Origin: Mya arenaria
Lineage: Eukaryota > Mollusca > Bivalvia > Myida > Myidae
Reading direction: 5' to 3'
NCBI RefSeq assembly: GCF_026914265.1
Contig: NC_069133.1
Span: 51,225,182-51,289,181, forward strand
Length of the DNA: 64,000 nucleotides
This document shows positions 48,581-60,307 of the stretch, piece by piece. Within the stretch, counting starts at the first letter, position 1; every line of letters begins with the position of its first letter. Position numbers and translations under genes: made by a program. Below the pieces are notes generated by a model that did not search any database, was not told the origin of the DNA, and saw only the letters and a program-made list of their open reading frames with translations.

Positions 48581-48987
48581 AACATTGGGCGTACTGTTTG
48601 GTATACTCGATACTAGGGTGGCACAATACAAACCAGCGGTAATTTTATAAATTTTTCATCTTTTTTTTTCTTATTTTATTCCTTAGACTTATCCTACACG
48701 TTATGTGTCTGTTTATTTATTAATTCCTTTTCTATGTGTTTCTTTATTGTTTTACTTTATTTCTCTATATCTTCATTATTGGAGGCCATTAAGTGTTGAA
48801 TTGAGTTGAATTATGTAATCACCAATAGATCGCCCAGAAATCCGATCTGCTTGGAAAAACGTTAGAGGGATCAAACATGTGAAAATGAGCTCACCACCGT
48901 TTGACTTACTTCGCATTGACCGAAGGTTTACAGAAGGTTAACAGAATCATGTTAAAATAGATATATTTTTACCAAAAATCTAGAGGA

Positions 48988-50175
48988 TATTTGTTTATTT
49001 CAGTGTAAGATCGTATTTTATTTCACGAGTGTCATAGAAAAACATATTTTCACGAGTGGCGAAGCCACGAGTGAAAATGTATTTTTTTATGATCACGAGT
49101 GAAATAAAATACGATCTTACACTGAAATAAACAAATTTTCTGTTTCTTTTATGCTTATTTTCGGAGTTTTATTTGTTTTTTATTTATTTCTGAATTACCC
49201 CCGTTTTTGAAAAGGGTGGGCTATAGGCCGCTACCCGTGGGGCGCCCCTCATGCATAGTTATAGCTGTCAACTTTTCTACTCTCGGTTTGCTGAGAAAAA
49301 GTTCTCTGCTATTCATTCTTATAGCTTAATATTCGCTTGTTTTTTTATTGCAAAGCTTTATGAACAGTAAACAATGAAGTATTATTAGTGCACATAAGTT
49401 CCAAAAAATAATGAAAACACTTTTTATTTTAAGATGGGCATGAATACAAAACCAAATTACTACGCCGTTTAAAGAATGAAAATTTGGAAGGTCAAATGTG
49501 TTAGCAAAACAAATGTGGATACTCATTGGATTTTAACCATTCTTCTTAGTTTAAGACTGCATGTACGCGCGTTTTTATAGTAAGTTAATATTCAGTCATC
49601 TTACTGTCAGAGACCAGTCTGTTTCGATTTAAAATGTTTGTTTTCCAGATAAAGATTAAATGCCACGCTAGTTTGTTGACACATTTTGAGGTGTGGGTGG
49701 GGTAAAAAATATCGGATCTATCTGTAAATTGTGTGAATTCTCCAGGAAGCTCATTTTACTAACTACAAACGGTTAACAGTTCAAAATACATTTGAACGAG
49801 GATATAAAATTTTATTTATGTTCGAACAGTTGTTTTTGTCTGTAATTTGTTTGGTATGAAAGCAAATGTTCGAACATTCAGCTTCAAAGATCAGTATAAT
49901 GGTTGATAAACGGATAACCGGTAATAAATGGTAAGTTGTTAATTTCCAATTATATATTTATTTAAATTTATAAAATATTTCTTTCTTTTTTTTAACATTT
50001 TTTTACATAATTTACTGAAGTCCAATGTTCTGTTTTGATCAAGGCAAGTACATGTATCAACAAAGGAATTTAAAAGTAGTTCTGAAAGTTGATATTTTCT
50101 CTCCTTATTTTGCAGTGAAAATATCATATTGATATTTTCACTGTTGTTATTTCACTGTTAAACCCCATATTTCAT
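48988..50175. mobile_element. About 1.2-kb insertion specific to unit 2
   Basis: Unit 1 reads ACCAAAAATATAATATTCG without interruption; unit 2 is split after ACCAAAAAT. The insert opens with the inverted repeat at 48989-49137, contains a segment also found near 27 kb (49220-49275), and closes near a small palindrome (AGTGAAAATATCA/TGATATTTTCACT, 50114-50141). No protein is recognisable, so it is either one non-autonomous element or nested ones. Confidence 0.6.
48989..49137. repeat. 149-bp inverted repeat with four CACGAGTG words
   Basis: The outer arms (TTTGTTTATTTCAGTGTAAG at the left, its inverse at the right) pair for about 34 bases. The inner arms pair around GTGGCGAAGCCAC. CACGAGTG occurs four times, always in the same orientation, so those positions mismatch in the fold. 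Confidence 0.8.
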
Positions 50176-50562
50176 CGTAAAGCATGGAAGAAATAATATT
50201 CGTTACGTTATCTCCCGCGATAATTGCGTAATGTGGAGGCATTTCCATGTAATCAAATACCAGATAAATAAATGCAATTGGATTATAAAATGCATCTTTT
50301 AACAGGGTATAAAATGTAAATTGGAGGGTATTTTCAAATATAGAATCGAAAAAAGCGCTGATAGGCGATGATGTACAATGTCTGCAAAAATGAACATGCC
50401 ACGTTTGCCTCTCCAAGGCGCATTTTCGCAGACGACGTCACATATTGATACCACAATGTTTACATGAAACTTGAATGTGAAATTTTCTCATGTTTTATAA
50501 TGCCAGATATTAAACATTTGAATGATGTGTGTGAGGTGAACAAACTTATTGAGTCTTCACAA

Positions 50563-50750
50563 TAAGAAACTAATGGTTCATCATTATGTTTTATCTGTGT
50601 TAATTCTTATTTTTTCGCTTTTCCTTCTTATTTTGCCATGTATCATTGTGACCATAATAATTGTTTATCTACACATCATGTTTTGTCAAGAAACTGTTAT
50701 TTACATGTTTACGACAATAAACAACTATGTCTGTCTGTCTGTCTGTTCAT
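50563..50750 (+). mobile_element. LINE 3'-end insertion with (CTGT)n tail
   Basis: This stretch is absent from unit 1. It ends ACAATAAACAACTATG followed by four CTGT units, which looks like a LINE or SINE 3' tail. Only 3' UTR-like sequence is present. Confidence 0.55.
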
Positions 50751-50858
50751 AAAACATGTATTCAAAATTAGACAGAAGGTGCTTCATTTTGTTTTTTATG
50801 AATAATTTGACTACTTTTTTTCTAGCAATTGACAATTATATTATAAGTGCTAATGTAA

Positions 50859-50960
50859 GTCGACACTTAAAATAGTTTTTGCGCTGAGCTATACACTAAA
50901 ACCATTTTATTATTGAATAGAGGGGATCATACGAGGGTCATTCAATTTCACGTCGACACT
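50859..50960. mobile_element. 84-bp insertion with 9-bp direct flanks
   Basis: GTCGACACT occurs at 50859-50867 and again at 50952-50960, bracketing 84 bases that unit 1 lacks. This is the footprint of an insertion with a 9-base target duplication. The insert has no frame. Confidence 0.55.
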
Positions 50961-51329
50961 GCACATAATTTATATAAATTAGAGGTGCGAATTATTCATA
51001 TCAACAATATAACCATTGCAAAGAAGCATTCGCCATGCAGTTCCATTTTTATAAAGCAGGTGTTTGCATATCAAGCACAACACAGCGTGCTAACGTCAAA
51101 CTGTAACAATAAACGAAATCAGGCACCTAAATGTAATTTTGGAGCACTTTCAAACAATAAACTTTTCAAAAACTATAATTTTACCCAAAAAGTAAATAAT
51201 TTTGTGCAATATACATTTGGACGTCATTAATATCTTCAGTTATATAACCACGATTCTAAGAAAATTTTGGCTCAGTTTATTTTATTTAGAATAATGTTTT
51301 ATATACCCTTAAAAGATTAGGGTTAGACA

Positions 51330-52680
51330 TGTAGCTGTATCGTACCTGTTACCATAGAGCAACACACTATATCATGGCTGCAGCTTTGACATGTAGCTGT
51401 ATCGTACCTGTTACCATAGAGCAACGCACAATATAATGGCTTCAGCTTTGACATGTAGCTGTAACTCTAGGTCAACACACACGTACACTTGGTTACATCT
51501 AACAGTATTGTACCTGTAACCCTATGCCGATACAATCATGTATACATCGCTAATTATTTGACATGCATCTATTTCATACCTGTAACTCTAGATAAACATG
51601 TGACCACATATTCGTTATATAGCTATACTTTGCTGGTTAACCTAGTAAAACAAGCACGTATACCTGGCTAAATGTTCCAAATATAGCTGTATTGCACCTG
51701 TACCCCTAGGTCAACACACACGTTTACCTGGCTACATGCTCGACATGCAGCTGCACCTTTAACCATAGGTCAACCCACACGCTACCTGGCTACATGCTCG
51801 ACATGCAGCTGTACCTGTAACCATAGGTCTACCCACACGCTACCTGGCTACATGCTCGACATGCAGCTGTACCTGTTACCATAGGTCAACCCACACGCTA
51901 CCTGGCTACATGCTCGACATGCAGCTGTACCTGTAACCATAGGTCAACTGACACGCTACCTGGCTACATGCTCGACATGCAGCTGTACCTGTAACCATAG
52001 GTCAACCCACACGCTACCTGGCTACATGCTCGACATGCAGCTGTACCTGTAACCATAGGTCTACCCACACGCTACCTGGCTACATGCTCGACATGCAGCT
52101 GTACCTGTTACCATAGGTCAACCCACACGCTACCTGGCTACATGCTCGACATGCAGCTGTACCTGTAACCATAGGTCAACCCACACGCTACCTGGCTACA
52201 TGCCCGACATGCAGCTGCACCTTTAACCATAGGTCAACCCACACGCTACCTGGCTACATGCTCGACATGCAGCTGTACCTTTAACCATAGGTCAGCCCAC
52301 AGGTCAACCCACACGCTACCTGGCTACATGCTCGACATGCAGCTGCACCGTTAACCATAGGTCAACCCACTCGCTACCTGACTACATGCTCGACATGCAG
52401 CTGTACCTGTAACCATAGGTCAACTGACACGCTACCTGGCTACATGCTCGACATGCAGCTGTACCTGAAACCATAGGCCAACCCACACGCTACCTGGCTA
52501 CATGCTCGACATGCAACTGTACCTGTAACCATAGGTCAACCCACACGCTACCTGGCTACATGCCCGACATGCAGCTGTACCTGTAACCATAGGTCAACCC
52601 ACACGCTACCTGGCTACAATTCGACATGTAGTTGTATTGTACATGGAACCTTAGATCAACCGCCACGTTTACCTGGCTTC
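51330..52680. repeat. 58-bp minisatellite, about 17 good units plus diverged edge
   Basis: The unit runs CTACCTGGCTACATGCTCGA then CATGCAGCTGTACCTGTAAC then CATAGGTCAACCCACACG. Units at 51330-51700 are diverged; those from 51740 to 52620 are nearly identical. Homologous to, but shorter per unit than, the 64-bp array of unit 1. Confidence 0.93.
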
Positions 52681-54004
52681 TGCTTTGGAAATACAAACAT
52701 TGTTATTTCTTGACATTTACTGTTGTTGCTCTATGGTTATGTTGTTGTTGTTTTTGTATTTTACACTGCTGCTCTAAACAAAAAGGCATATAATATTTAG
52801 GTACAGATAAAAAAAAATGAGCGATATAAAGGTAAATATTTTTTATTCTGTACCTAAATCATGTATTTTTTTGGTTTTAATCAATTAAGTAACATAAGTT
52901 CAACATGAAATGCATCTAACAAAACAAAAAAAACAGCAGCATCCTATATCCTATATTGTGCGCTTTTAACAGAGAAACAGCCATTTCCAAACTGTATGCT
53001 GAACTGAAGTATTTGGTCATTGAAAAAGTCTGCGAATATGTGATTATCTTAGAACTGGAAATAACGCAATATAGACGGAGGTACTTGTGTAATATCAACT
53101 TCAAATCATAGCATAAACGGTAAGAAATAATTGGGGAAAACAACGCATTTTAAGACAACACTTCGCCCCTGCAATCCATTGATCTGCTCATACTCAACTT
53201 CTGATGTATCGTGTGGTGTGGTGTAACGCTGTTTTCACTGTTATTGTCTGAACAATGACTGTCCATGTTGAACTATGTTGCAGTCCATTCTTAAAACAAG
53301 GGACAGGTAATAGAAAAGAAGTGCGCCAAACAGTACAATAACCTAACACGTCAACCTCATATGTTTAAAATTTCGAGCCTCGGTTGATTCGTTTTCTCTG
53401 ACATAATTGCCAGTTTTCGGCAGTACTTCATACTATTAAACAACTTGTTGGATTTCTTTAAACTCTTCAAGGGCTAGTTTAAGGAATGTTTGACATGATA
53501 ATTCTCTGCGGTGTTTCTCCCGTTAATTGCACTGGTGTCACAGTAGAGGCTAATTTCCTGTGTATCCGTTATTGGCTCAGGGCCATTAAGGGTCCATTTC
53601 CATAATAAAACTTCTAAAACTGCACAGCAAGATACTCTGATCGGATATCTGATAAGAGGGATCAAGACAAGTAGATTAAGATCAATAAACAGAGGTTGTG
53701 TACTATACATATTTTTTGGGCGGGGGGGGGGGAAGGCTTAACCTAGGCCTTTAAGCACTTTTACTGCGCTGAACACGTATTAAACTCAATAATAAAAGCA
53801 AGAAGGCGAATGAGCGTGTTAAATGCTTAATTTTACAGGTGGCTTTTCTGACTAACAATATCACGTCTTATCCAGTTGAAAACGTTCATATCAACACACC
53901 GAACTTGACGTGATACAGGACGTCAACATGACGTGTGTTCGTAATATACACTTTAAAAAGCAGATAATGTACGGCTAATGTAATGCTACACACAGTTATC
54001 ATTA

Positions 54005-55762
54005 TTATTCTGTTTTCAAGTCTTGCATCGTAACCAGTTCTACCTTTTCAGTATTGCCACCAAATAGTTCTTCAACGATGTGTTTCCGAAAGGAAAACAA
54101 ACAACGCTTGTCGAAGTCTTGCGGAGGTGAAGTGAACAGACTTACAATGACCCCAACAACTAACGCTACTAGAAAGCCAATCAGTGAAAATAGGATAAAT
54201 GAGGTACGATATATTTCGTCCAAAGCTGACAGCTCGACTTCAGAATTATTTGTAGATGGCGAAAGTGTTGTAAACGAATCGTTTAGCGACAGTGACATGT
54301 TGCCAAAGAACGGCGTGGTGAAAGCAATGGAGCAGTTGTCCATAGGTCCATTAGGTAATTTAGGGTCGGATGGTAGGCCGCTAAGAAGCTTCCCAATATT
54401 CAGCCACAGAGCTACTGCTGCTCCACACAACGCTCCGGTCAGAACACCCTTTGTTGTAGCCCTGTGGAACATTGCAGACAGCAAAAATATGGCGCAAGTT
54501 GGTCCATCCATGCATGCCATCGTGCTTTGGAATAAAGAGATGACACTTCCAGGAAGCGAGGTAATTAGAAACGAAACACCCATGCCGACCGCTCCGAATC
54601 CTACAGTAACAAAGCGTGAAATAGTAGTCGATGTACTAGGGTCTATCTGCGGGTTGTATACCTTTATTATGTCTTCGTACACGATAGCAGATAAACTGCT
54701 TAGACATGAGGAGAGGGTACTGAACGCTGCACTAGATAATGCCGAAATAAAAAGTCCAGGTAGTCCAGGCATATTTTGAAATATGTCAGTGATCGCATAT
54801 GGTAGGATTTCGTTTACATTCTTGACAGTTCCATTTCCATAGATATCACAACGTTTGTAAGCGTAGTACGCAAATATAAACACGCCCTCAATTACGGGAA
54901 GTACCTGCAAAAAAGAATATAGAGGGACACTCAAAAGATACATTCTCCTCGCGGTCTTCGTAGTCGGTGTGGCAAAAACCCTTTGCATCGCAGACTGTGT
55001 GTAACTGTAATACAGGGACAAGGTCAAAGACCCAAAAGTTACGTTCCAGAACGAAAATCTTATTCTCGGATCAAATCGAAAGTCCGTGTGAGTGAAACGG
55101 TCTCCGGCGTGTTCAACTATGTTTGACATTCCTCCAACTTCATACGACGTCTTCGCCATCACAGCAACAAACCCAGCGCACATGACTACAAACTGGAAAA
55201 CGTCTGTCCAAATGACAGCTTTGATGCCACCAATTGATGTGTATAACGTCGTCACACCGGTATATATAACTATGGTGGCCCAGTAAGGTACTCCCATGAC
55301 TACCTCCAACGCAATACAAGTCCCGTACGTTACCGTCCCAAAATAGAACACTTGGAATACCGAACCGAACACCATAGCAAGGATTCGCAGAGCGTTGTTG
55401 CCATATCGAAGGTTAAGATATTGGTAAACTGTTGTCAGTTTCAAGGGATGAAACACTGGCACAATAAAGTAAGCCGTGAATAACAGTGTTATGAGTTTTG
55501 CTAGTCCGTAGAAACCGTACATCATTCCATTAACGTATCCTTCCGCGGGAAAGCCAAGGTACATGACCGAGGATTGGAAGGTGACAATGAACGACAGCAT
55601 CACAGGAACAGTGGGCGACTTCCGTCCGGCGAGGAAGTAATCCTCAGGTGTGTTTGTCTTCCTTCGCCTGTCTAAGACAGCAAATAAAATTCCTATCGAC
55701 AATGATATCAGAATTGTTGCTGCGAAAACAACGTAATCCACAACAGTGAACTCCGACGCCAT
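54005..55762 (-). CDS. SLC5-family sodium-coupled solute transporter (SMCT/SMVT-like), single exon
   Basis: One open frame of 585 residues from ATG at 55762 to the stop at 54005. The plan is that of sodium:solute symporters: about 13 hydrophobic segments, an early EDYFLAGRKS loop, TFQSSVMYLGFPAEGY (sodium-site region of TM1), and the family signature GGIKAVIWTDVFQ. It resembles SLC5A8, A12 and A6, which move monocarboxylates or vitamins with sodium across the plasma membrane; the substrate here is not determined. A large loop near residues 460-510 is rich in Asn-Ser/Thr sequons. The lack of introns could mean a retrocopy, but the frame is intact and has no poly-A trace. The length is slightly below the usual 600-640. 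Confidence 0.93.
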   Translation of the reverse strand: MASEFTVVDYVVFAATILISLSIGILFAVLDRRRKTNTPEDYFLAGRKSPTVPVMLSFIVTFQSSVMYLGFPAEGYVNGMMYGFYGLAKLITLLFTAYFIVPVFHPLKLTTVYQYLNLRYGNNALRILAMVFGSVFQVFYFGTVTYGTCIALEVVMGVPYWATIVIYTGVTTLYTSIGGIKAVIWTDVFQFVVMCAGFVAVMAKTSYEVGGMSNIVEHAGDRFTHTDFRFDPRIRFSFWNVTFGSLTLSLYYSYTQSAMQRVFATPTTKTARRMYLLSVPLYSFLQVLPVIEGVFIFAYYAYKRCDIYGNGTVKNVNEILPYAITDIFQNMPGLPGLFISALSSAAFSTLSSCLSSLSAIVYEDIIKVYNPQIDPSTSTTISRFVTVGFGAVGMGVSFLITSLPGSVISLFQSTMACMDGPTCAIFLLSAMFHRATTKGVLTGALCGAAVALWLNIGKLLSGLPSDPKLPNGPMDNCSIAFTTPFFGNMSLSLNDSFTTLSPSTNNSEVELSALDEIYRTSFILFSLIGFLVALVVGVIVSLFTSPPQDFDKRCLFSFRKHIVEELFGGNTEKVELVTMQDLKTE

Positions 55763-56464
55763 TTTGATATTATTACTGAACGCTACAAAATATGTCTTAG
55801 CGCGTGTCTATTTTAAAGAAGATCCTTCTTTGGTTCAGTAACTTGTAATCATAATACCTATCTTAACGCTCACTTGTATTGAAATTTGTAAACGAGAAGA
55901 TCTTATTAATCGTAAGGATATGCATAAGTGTACATCTTTCGTATGCGAGTTTAAATTAGCATTTAAATAGCGCTTCCTATTTCCATACTTGACATGACTG
56001 ATGCGTGTTATCTTGCGTTTTCGCTTTGCCATTCTAGTCAAAATAAGATATCGTCTTTAAAGCTGCAGGCTCTGCATTTAAAGCTGTATACATCAAAGCT
56101 AAAATGGACCTACTCACTGTAACGTATTTTAATGAATGATTTTCACATCAAAACAATTACAAACTAGGATTATGTAGTTGTTTTCAGAGACAATTTACGT
56201 ACTGTTTCAAAGATGCCTGGTCGCAACAAAGAGGCAATGGTCAAAGGTTTTGAACGCTGACAAACGTGGCATGCGATTCGTACACATGAGAGCATTTAGT
56301 GTCAAAGGCGACGTCTGATCGTTCCAGAAGAGTGCCGAATGATATTATCTGATGCCATACATGTTGCTCGAACCTGAAACTCTAGAAATCCTTTAAAATT
56401 CCGATGATAAACAATACTCATAGACGGTGAAATAAAATTTCAAGCAAACCCCCCAAAAAGGTGA
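55763..56464. other. Upstream region of the SLC5 gene
   Basis: This should contain the promoter of the minus-strand transporter. No clear TATA box on the minus strand near the ATG. Bases 56200-56400 are slightly GC-richer and may be a decayed element. Confidence 0.35.
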
Positions 56465-57095
56465 ATCTCTAGTTTTAGAAGCGAATCATTATATTCCGAG
56501 TCGAATCTCTATATTTAGAGGTGAGTCTCTATATTTAGAGGTGAGTCTCTATATTTAGAGGTGAGTCTCTATATTTAGAGGCAAATCTCTACATTTAGAG
56601 GTGAATCTCTATATTTAGAGGTGAGTCTCTATATTTAGAGGTGAGTCTCTATATTTAGAGTCGAATCTCTATACTTAGAGGTGAATCTCTATATTTAGAG
56701 GTGAGTCTCTATATTTAGAGTCGAATCTCTATATTTAGAGGTGAGTCTCTATATTTAGAGGTGAGTCTCTATATATAGAGGTGAGTCTCTATATTTAGAG
56801 GTGAGTCTCTGAGGCTATATACTTAGAAGTGGATCCCCATATTAGGAGGTTAATATAAGAAAAGAATCGCTATATTTAGAGGTGAGTCTCCATTTTTAGA
56901 GGTGTATCTCTATATTTAAAGGTGAATTTCTATTTAAGAGGTAAGTCTCAATATATAGAGATTAGTTTCTATATATAGAGGTGAGTCTCTTTATTTAGAG
57001 TTGAGTCTCTATATTTAGATGTGAGTCTCTATATTTAGAGGCAAATCTCTACATTTAGAGGTGAGTCTCTATCTTAAGAGGAAACTCTCTTTATT
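56465..57095. repeat. 20-bp minisatellite, about 31 units
   Basis: The unit is AGGTGAGTCTCTATATTTAG. The first half is regular; after 56815 there is a disturbed stretch and then more units to 57095. Variants include TCGAATCTCT and CAAATCTCTAC units. Confidence 0.95.
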
Positions 57096-57336
57096 TAATG
57101 CACTTCTATTTTTGCTATTCTGTCGACTTTAAGTCTATTTTAACCTTTTAGTTGTAGCTGGGAGTAGGATTAAAGCTATTGGTCCCAGGTTCTAGTGAAT
57201 GTGGCAATGCATTATAAGACAGCATCGAGGGATCATCTTAATACACATACCGGGAGAAAAAGATTCGCATTGTTGTTGTTTTTTATCCAGTACACCGGAT
57301 ATTACCTCTTTACCGAATACACAGTGGTTGTGCAAA

Positions 57337-57500
57337 AGTCAATTGAAACCACGGCCCCCAGGTCCGGGGAATATCGGGGACTTTGACTTTCGGTCCAGCT
57401 TATCCTAGGTAAAATCCCCATGGAAGGTAAAACACGGCCCATTTCCTCCGCGGTTCCTGGTATACCCCGGACCTGGGTGGGGGCGTGGTTACAATTGACT
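57337..57500. mobile_element. MITE-like element, 164 bp, with about 35-bp inverted ends
   Basis: AGTCAATTGAAACCACG then CCCCCAGGTCCGGGG at the left is mirrored by CCCCGGACCTGGGTGGGGGC then GTGGTTACAATTGACT at the right. There is one base change and one small indel in the arms. No coding content. Confidence 0.75.
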
Positions 57501-59464
57501 GGTGCATCACGCTCAGCCAGATTTTTTTATAAGAAACGTGACATTTTTTTCTAACATTGTTTAATGTTAAGGTGTATCTTTCTTCCCATTTCTGTTGTTT
57601 GGGGTCGTGAAGCACTTGAAATAGAAGTTATCTCGCGTGCAAATTGGTCAATTGACTACAAAGTACATAGAAGTTGTATTTAATGGTGTCTGATTTTGAT
57701 TGGACTTGTTTGTTGAATTCTCAATTCATGGAGGGCAATCATTGGAGCCATAACAGTTTGTTATGTGTTGAAAATGCTCAAACGCGTCTTCCGTTTTAGT
57801 GCCAATGAGTGGAATATGGATGTAAACAGTGAGTATGGTTTCTTATTTTCATTTTTAAGGTTTATACGAGTAAATTAAAAATAATGGAGAATATAGTTCC
57901 ACATAGGATTGGCTATGAGTTGTTCTAAATGTTAAAGTGTTGAATGAAATTTAAAATCTGATCGTCTAGAACTTGCATAACTTTCTAGAGGTAAGTGTTG
58001 ACAACGTACACATCTGAATTTTCGTGGGAATTATTATCGACCCTTAGGTTTAAGCAATTTCTTTACATGTGTGTGCCTTTGTTATTGACAAATGTTTGCC
58101 TCGTTACAAATCTTGGAACTTTGTTATATTTGTTATACTTGGTGCACTATGCTCGTTTTTTTAACGCTGTGGTGCCAATGAATAGGTTGTGATACTCATG
58201 AATTGTGATTTAGTAGGAAACGAATTGTGAAAAAATGTACCGATTTCATAACATGAAAATTAACAATTCCCAAAATCACAGTCACTGAATTAATATCATA
58301 ATTCAATGATTACCCGTCGTGTATTTCGTAAAATATGCTATTCTCTGAAAGGTGTTGAAGATTGCTACAGATTCAAACATAAATGATTTAGAACACAACG
58401 TACATTTACAGCTAATGAAATTGCAGATTAAGTTGTATGCTCAATAATTAGAATTTCAATTTTCGCATTTAAAGGTCCGTCCACTGCTTCTTATCCGATT
58501 CACAATCCCTGCGTCAGATTTTGCGTTGACAATGTGTCAGTCAATGTGGTTGCATTCCAAGTCAGTGAGGTGACCTGAATTAAAATCTTAATGATAAAGA
58601 AGGGCTCATACGCTCACTCCGCTCGTTCTTAATCATTTTTATACTATTATTTAGTTTTGATGTGAACTATTTTGCAAGGGTAAACATACACCCATTGCTA
58701 AAAAAATGTTTCATGTTATCGTACTATTACATAAAACTTGACTTTTAAAAATTATGTTTTGGTCCTTTACACACACTTTTGCATTGTGGCAATTCCTTGG
58801 AACATTGACATTCTCCTCGTTACATGTAGCTTGAAAAACAAAGTTGGTACGTTTTTGTGACAGCAAATAAGCAACAATACAAACAAAAGTATTAAGTTAC
58901 TAATACGTTTGTTAATTAATTACTCAGTGATGTCATACTCATAATGATTTGTTTACGTCACAGTTTACAAAAGGTAGGGTTTAATATGAATATTAATTTA
59001 AAGGAATGCCCTACTCGCCAGTACACAACATGTTTATGGGATTGGCCTAACACCAGTATAAGCGGCTTACAACGACAGAAGCGACCTTAATTATCGATGG
59101 CACCGAATGATGACTGGTAAATGTCGAAATGGTACTGTTCAGGGGAGACGGCAAACTTAAAAAGATGAAAATAAAATTCTGAACCTGCACTTTTTGGTTA
59201 TTGCAAAACTGATGTAACTCTATGAATTGTATACGGAATTGAAACTGTCTTCTACTTACCCTGCAAATACATTGATTTCATTCATCCAATGCACATACTG
59301 CCTTTTATCACATGGTGTTTTTTTTTTTTGCTTTCTTGTTGGCTTTCGGCCAAAGAAGTGCAAAATTAAGCATATGCAAGAAAGTAAAAAAAGGTTTTTG
59401 CGCCAAAATGCATATACTGTTTTGTTTTTCTCTCATTTGATGCCATCTTAATGCTGATTCGGAA
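57501..59464. other. No recognised feature
   Basis: AT-rich with short frames. A TTTTAG|TGCC ... AAACA|GTGAGT stretch at 57799-57829 looks like a tiny exon but is too short to call. Confidence 0.35.
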
Positions 59465-59785
59465 CTCGGTGGTCATTTTTATCGAAAACAACCTCGGATG
59501 TATTTTGACGGTTTACAGACTTAAAAAGTGGTACGTTTAAGGCCGCTGCAAATAGATCGCGTAGTAATTTTATTTTTCAGTTAAACTTTATGATTTTACC
59601 TCTTGGGAATCTTAATTATGTTTGCAATTATATAATTCATTTGTAATCAATTTAAACTTAGATCAATAAAATTAATACAACTCTAAAACACTACATTTAA
59701 ATAGTGATATGATTCAAAATTTACGAACTACTTCAACTGATGTACCGGCATACATCCGAGGTTGTTTTCGATAAAAATGGCCGAG
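59465..59785. mobile_element. MITE-like element, 321 bp, with about 35-bp TIRs
   Basis: ATTTTTATCGAAAACAACCT then CGGATGTA at the left (to 59502) is matched by its exact inverse from 59751. The outer CTCGG / CCGAG also pairs. The interior is AT-rich and non-coding. Confidence 0.78.
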
Positions 59786-60307
59786 GCGTTATGTTTATCC
59801 ATAACAAATATGTTATGGTGACTTTGAATCAGAAATACGTGTACATATAACGCGTAAACTTTAAACTAGCACCGGGTGACCATGGATTATGTTCTAAATG
59901 TGTGTAATTATTTGGAAATTGTTAGTGTAATATATTAAAATAAATATTGTTTATACCAAGTTTGTATGTTTGTGCGATTCTGACAGACAAGGGACAACAA
60001 TGCACCATACACATGTTTTGCTAATGATGCCGCACCTTAGTGAACATTATCAACTAAGTGAAAAATGCTCTTTTTTAGTTAAATTTAAGGGACACTAGCA
60101 ATGTTTGATACCAAAATTACGAAAATAAGAAAAAATAGGATCCAAATCGAAAAGCCATATGAATAAATAAGTTGTGATGTACACACGTAAACTACTTATA
60201 TCAGCATGCAGAGTTAAATACATCATTATGCTGATGTACGCTAACACAGGTGTTGTCTTCCCTACTGTCACTCCTACGCTCATGATATATAAGGTAGAAT
60301 AATCTCT
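59786..60307. other. No recognised feature
   Basis: AT-rich; would be the 3' UTR and downstream region of the minus-strand gene whose last exon starts at 60552. Confidence 0.35.

Larger units (their letters stand above)
43210..53825. repeat. Segmental duplication, unit 2 (P450 copy 2)
   Basis: This unit has the same order of features as unit 1 but is about 2.8 kb longer. The extra length comes from insertions at 47481-48080, about 48988-50175, 50563-50750 and 50868-50951, and from a longer minisatellite. Confidence 0.85.

Noticed and set aside
54054..54779. 241-codon plus-strand frame inside the SLC5 gene
   Set aside because: It is the antisense shadow of the transporter, with no family resemblance.
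57195..57275. C2H2 zinc-finger-like peptide (TASRDHLNTHTG)
   Set aside because: It shows the L-x-x-H-x-x-H-T-G look only in part; the cysteine half (ECGN) is in another frame after a stop. Too short to separate from chance or a very old relic.
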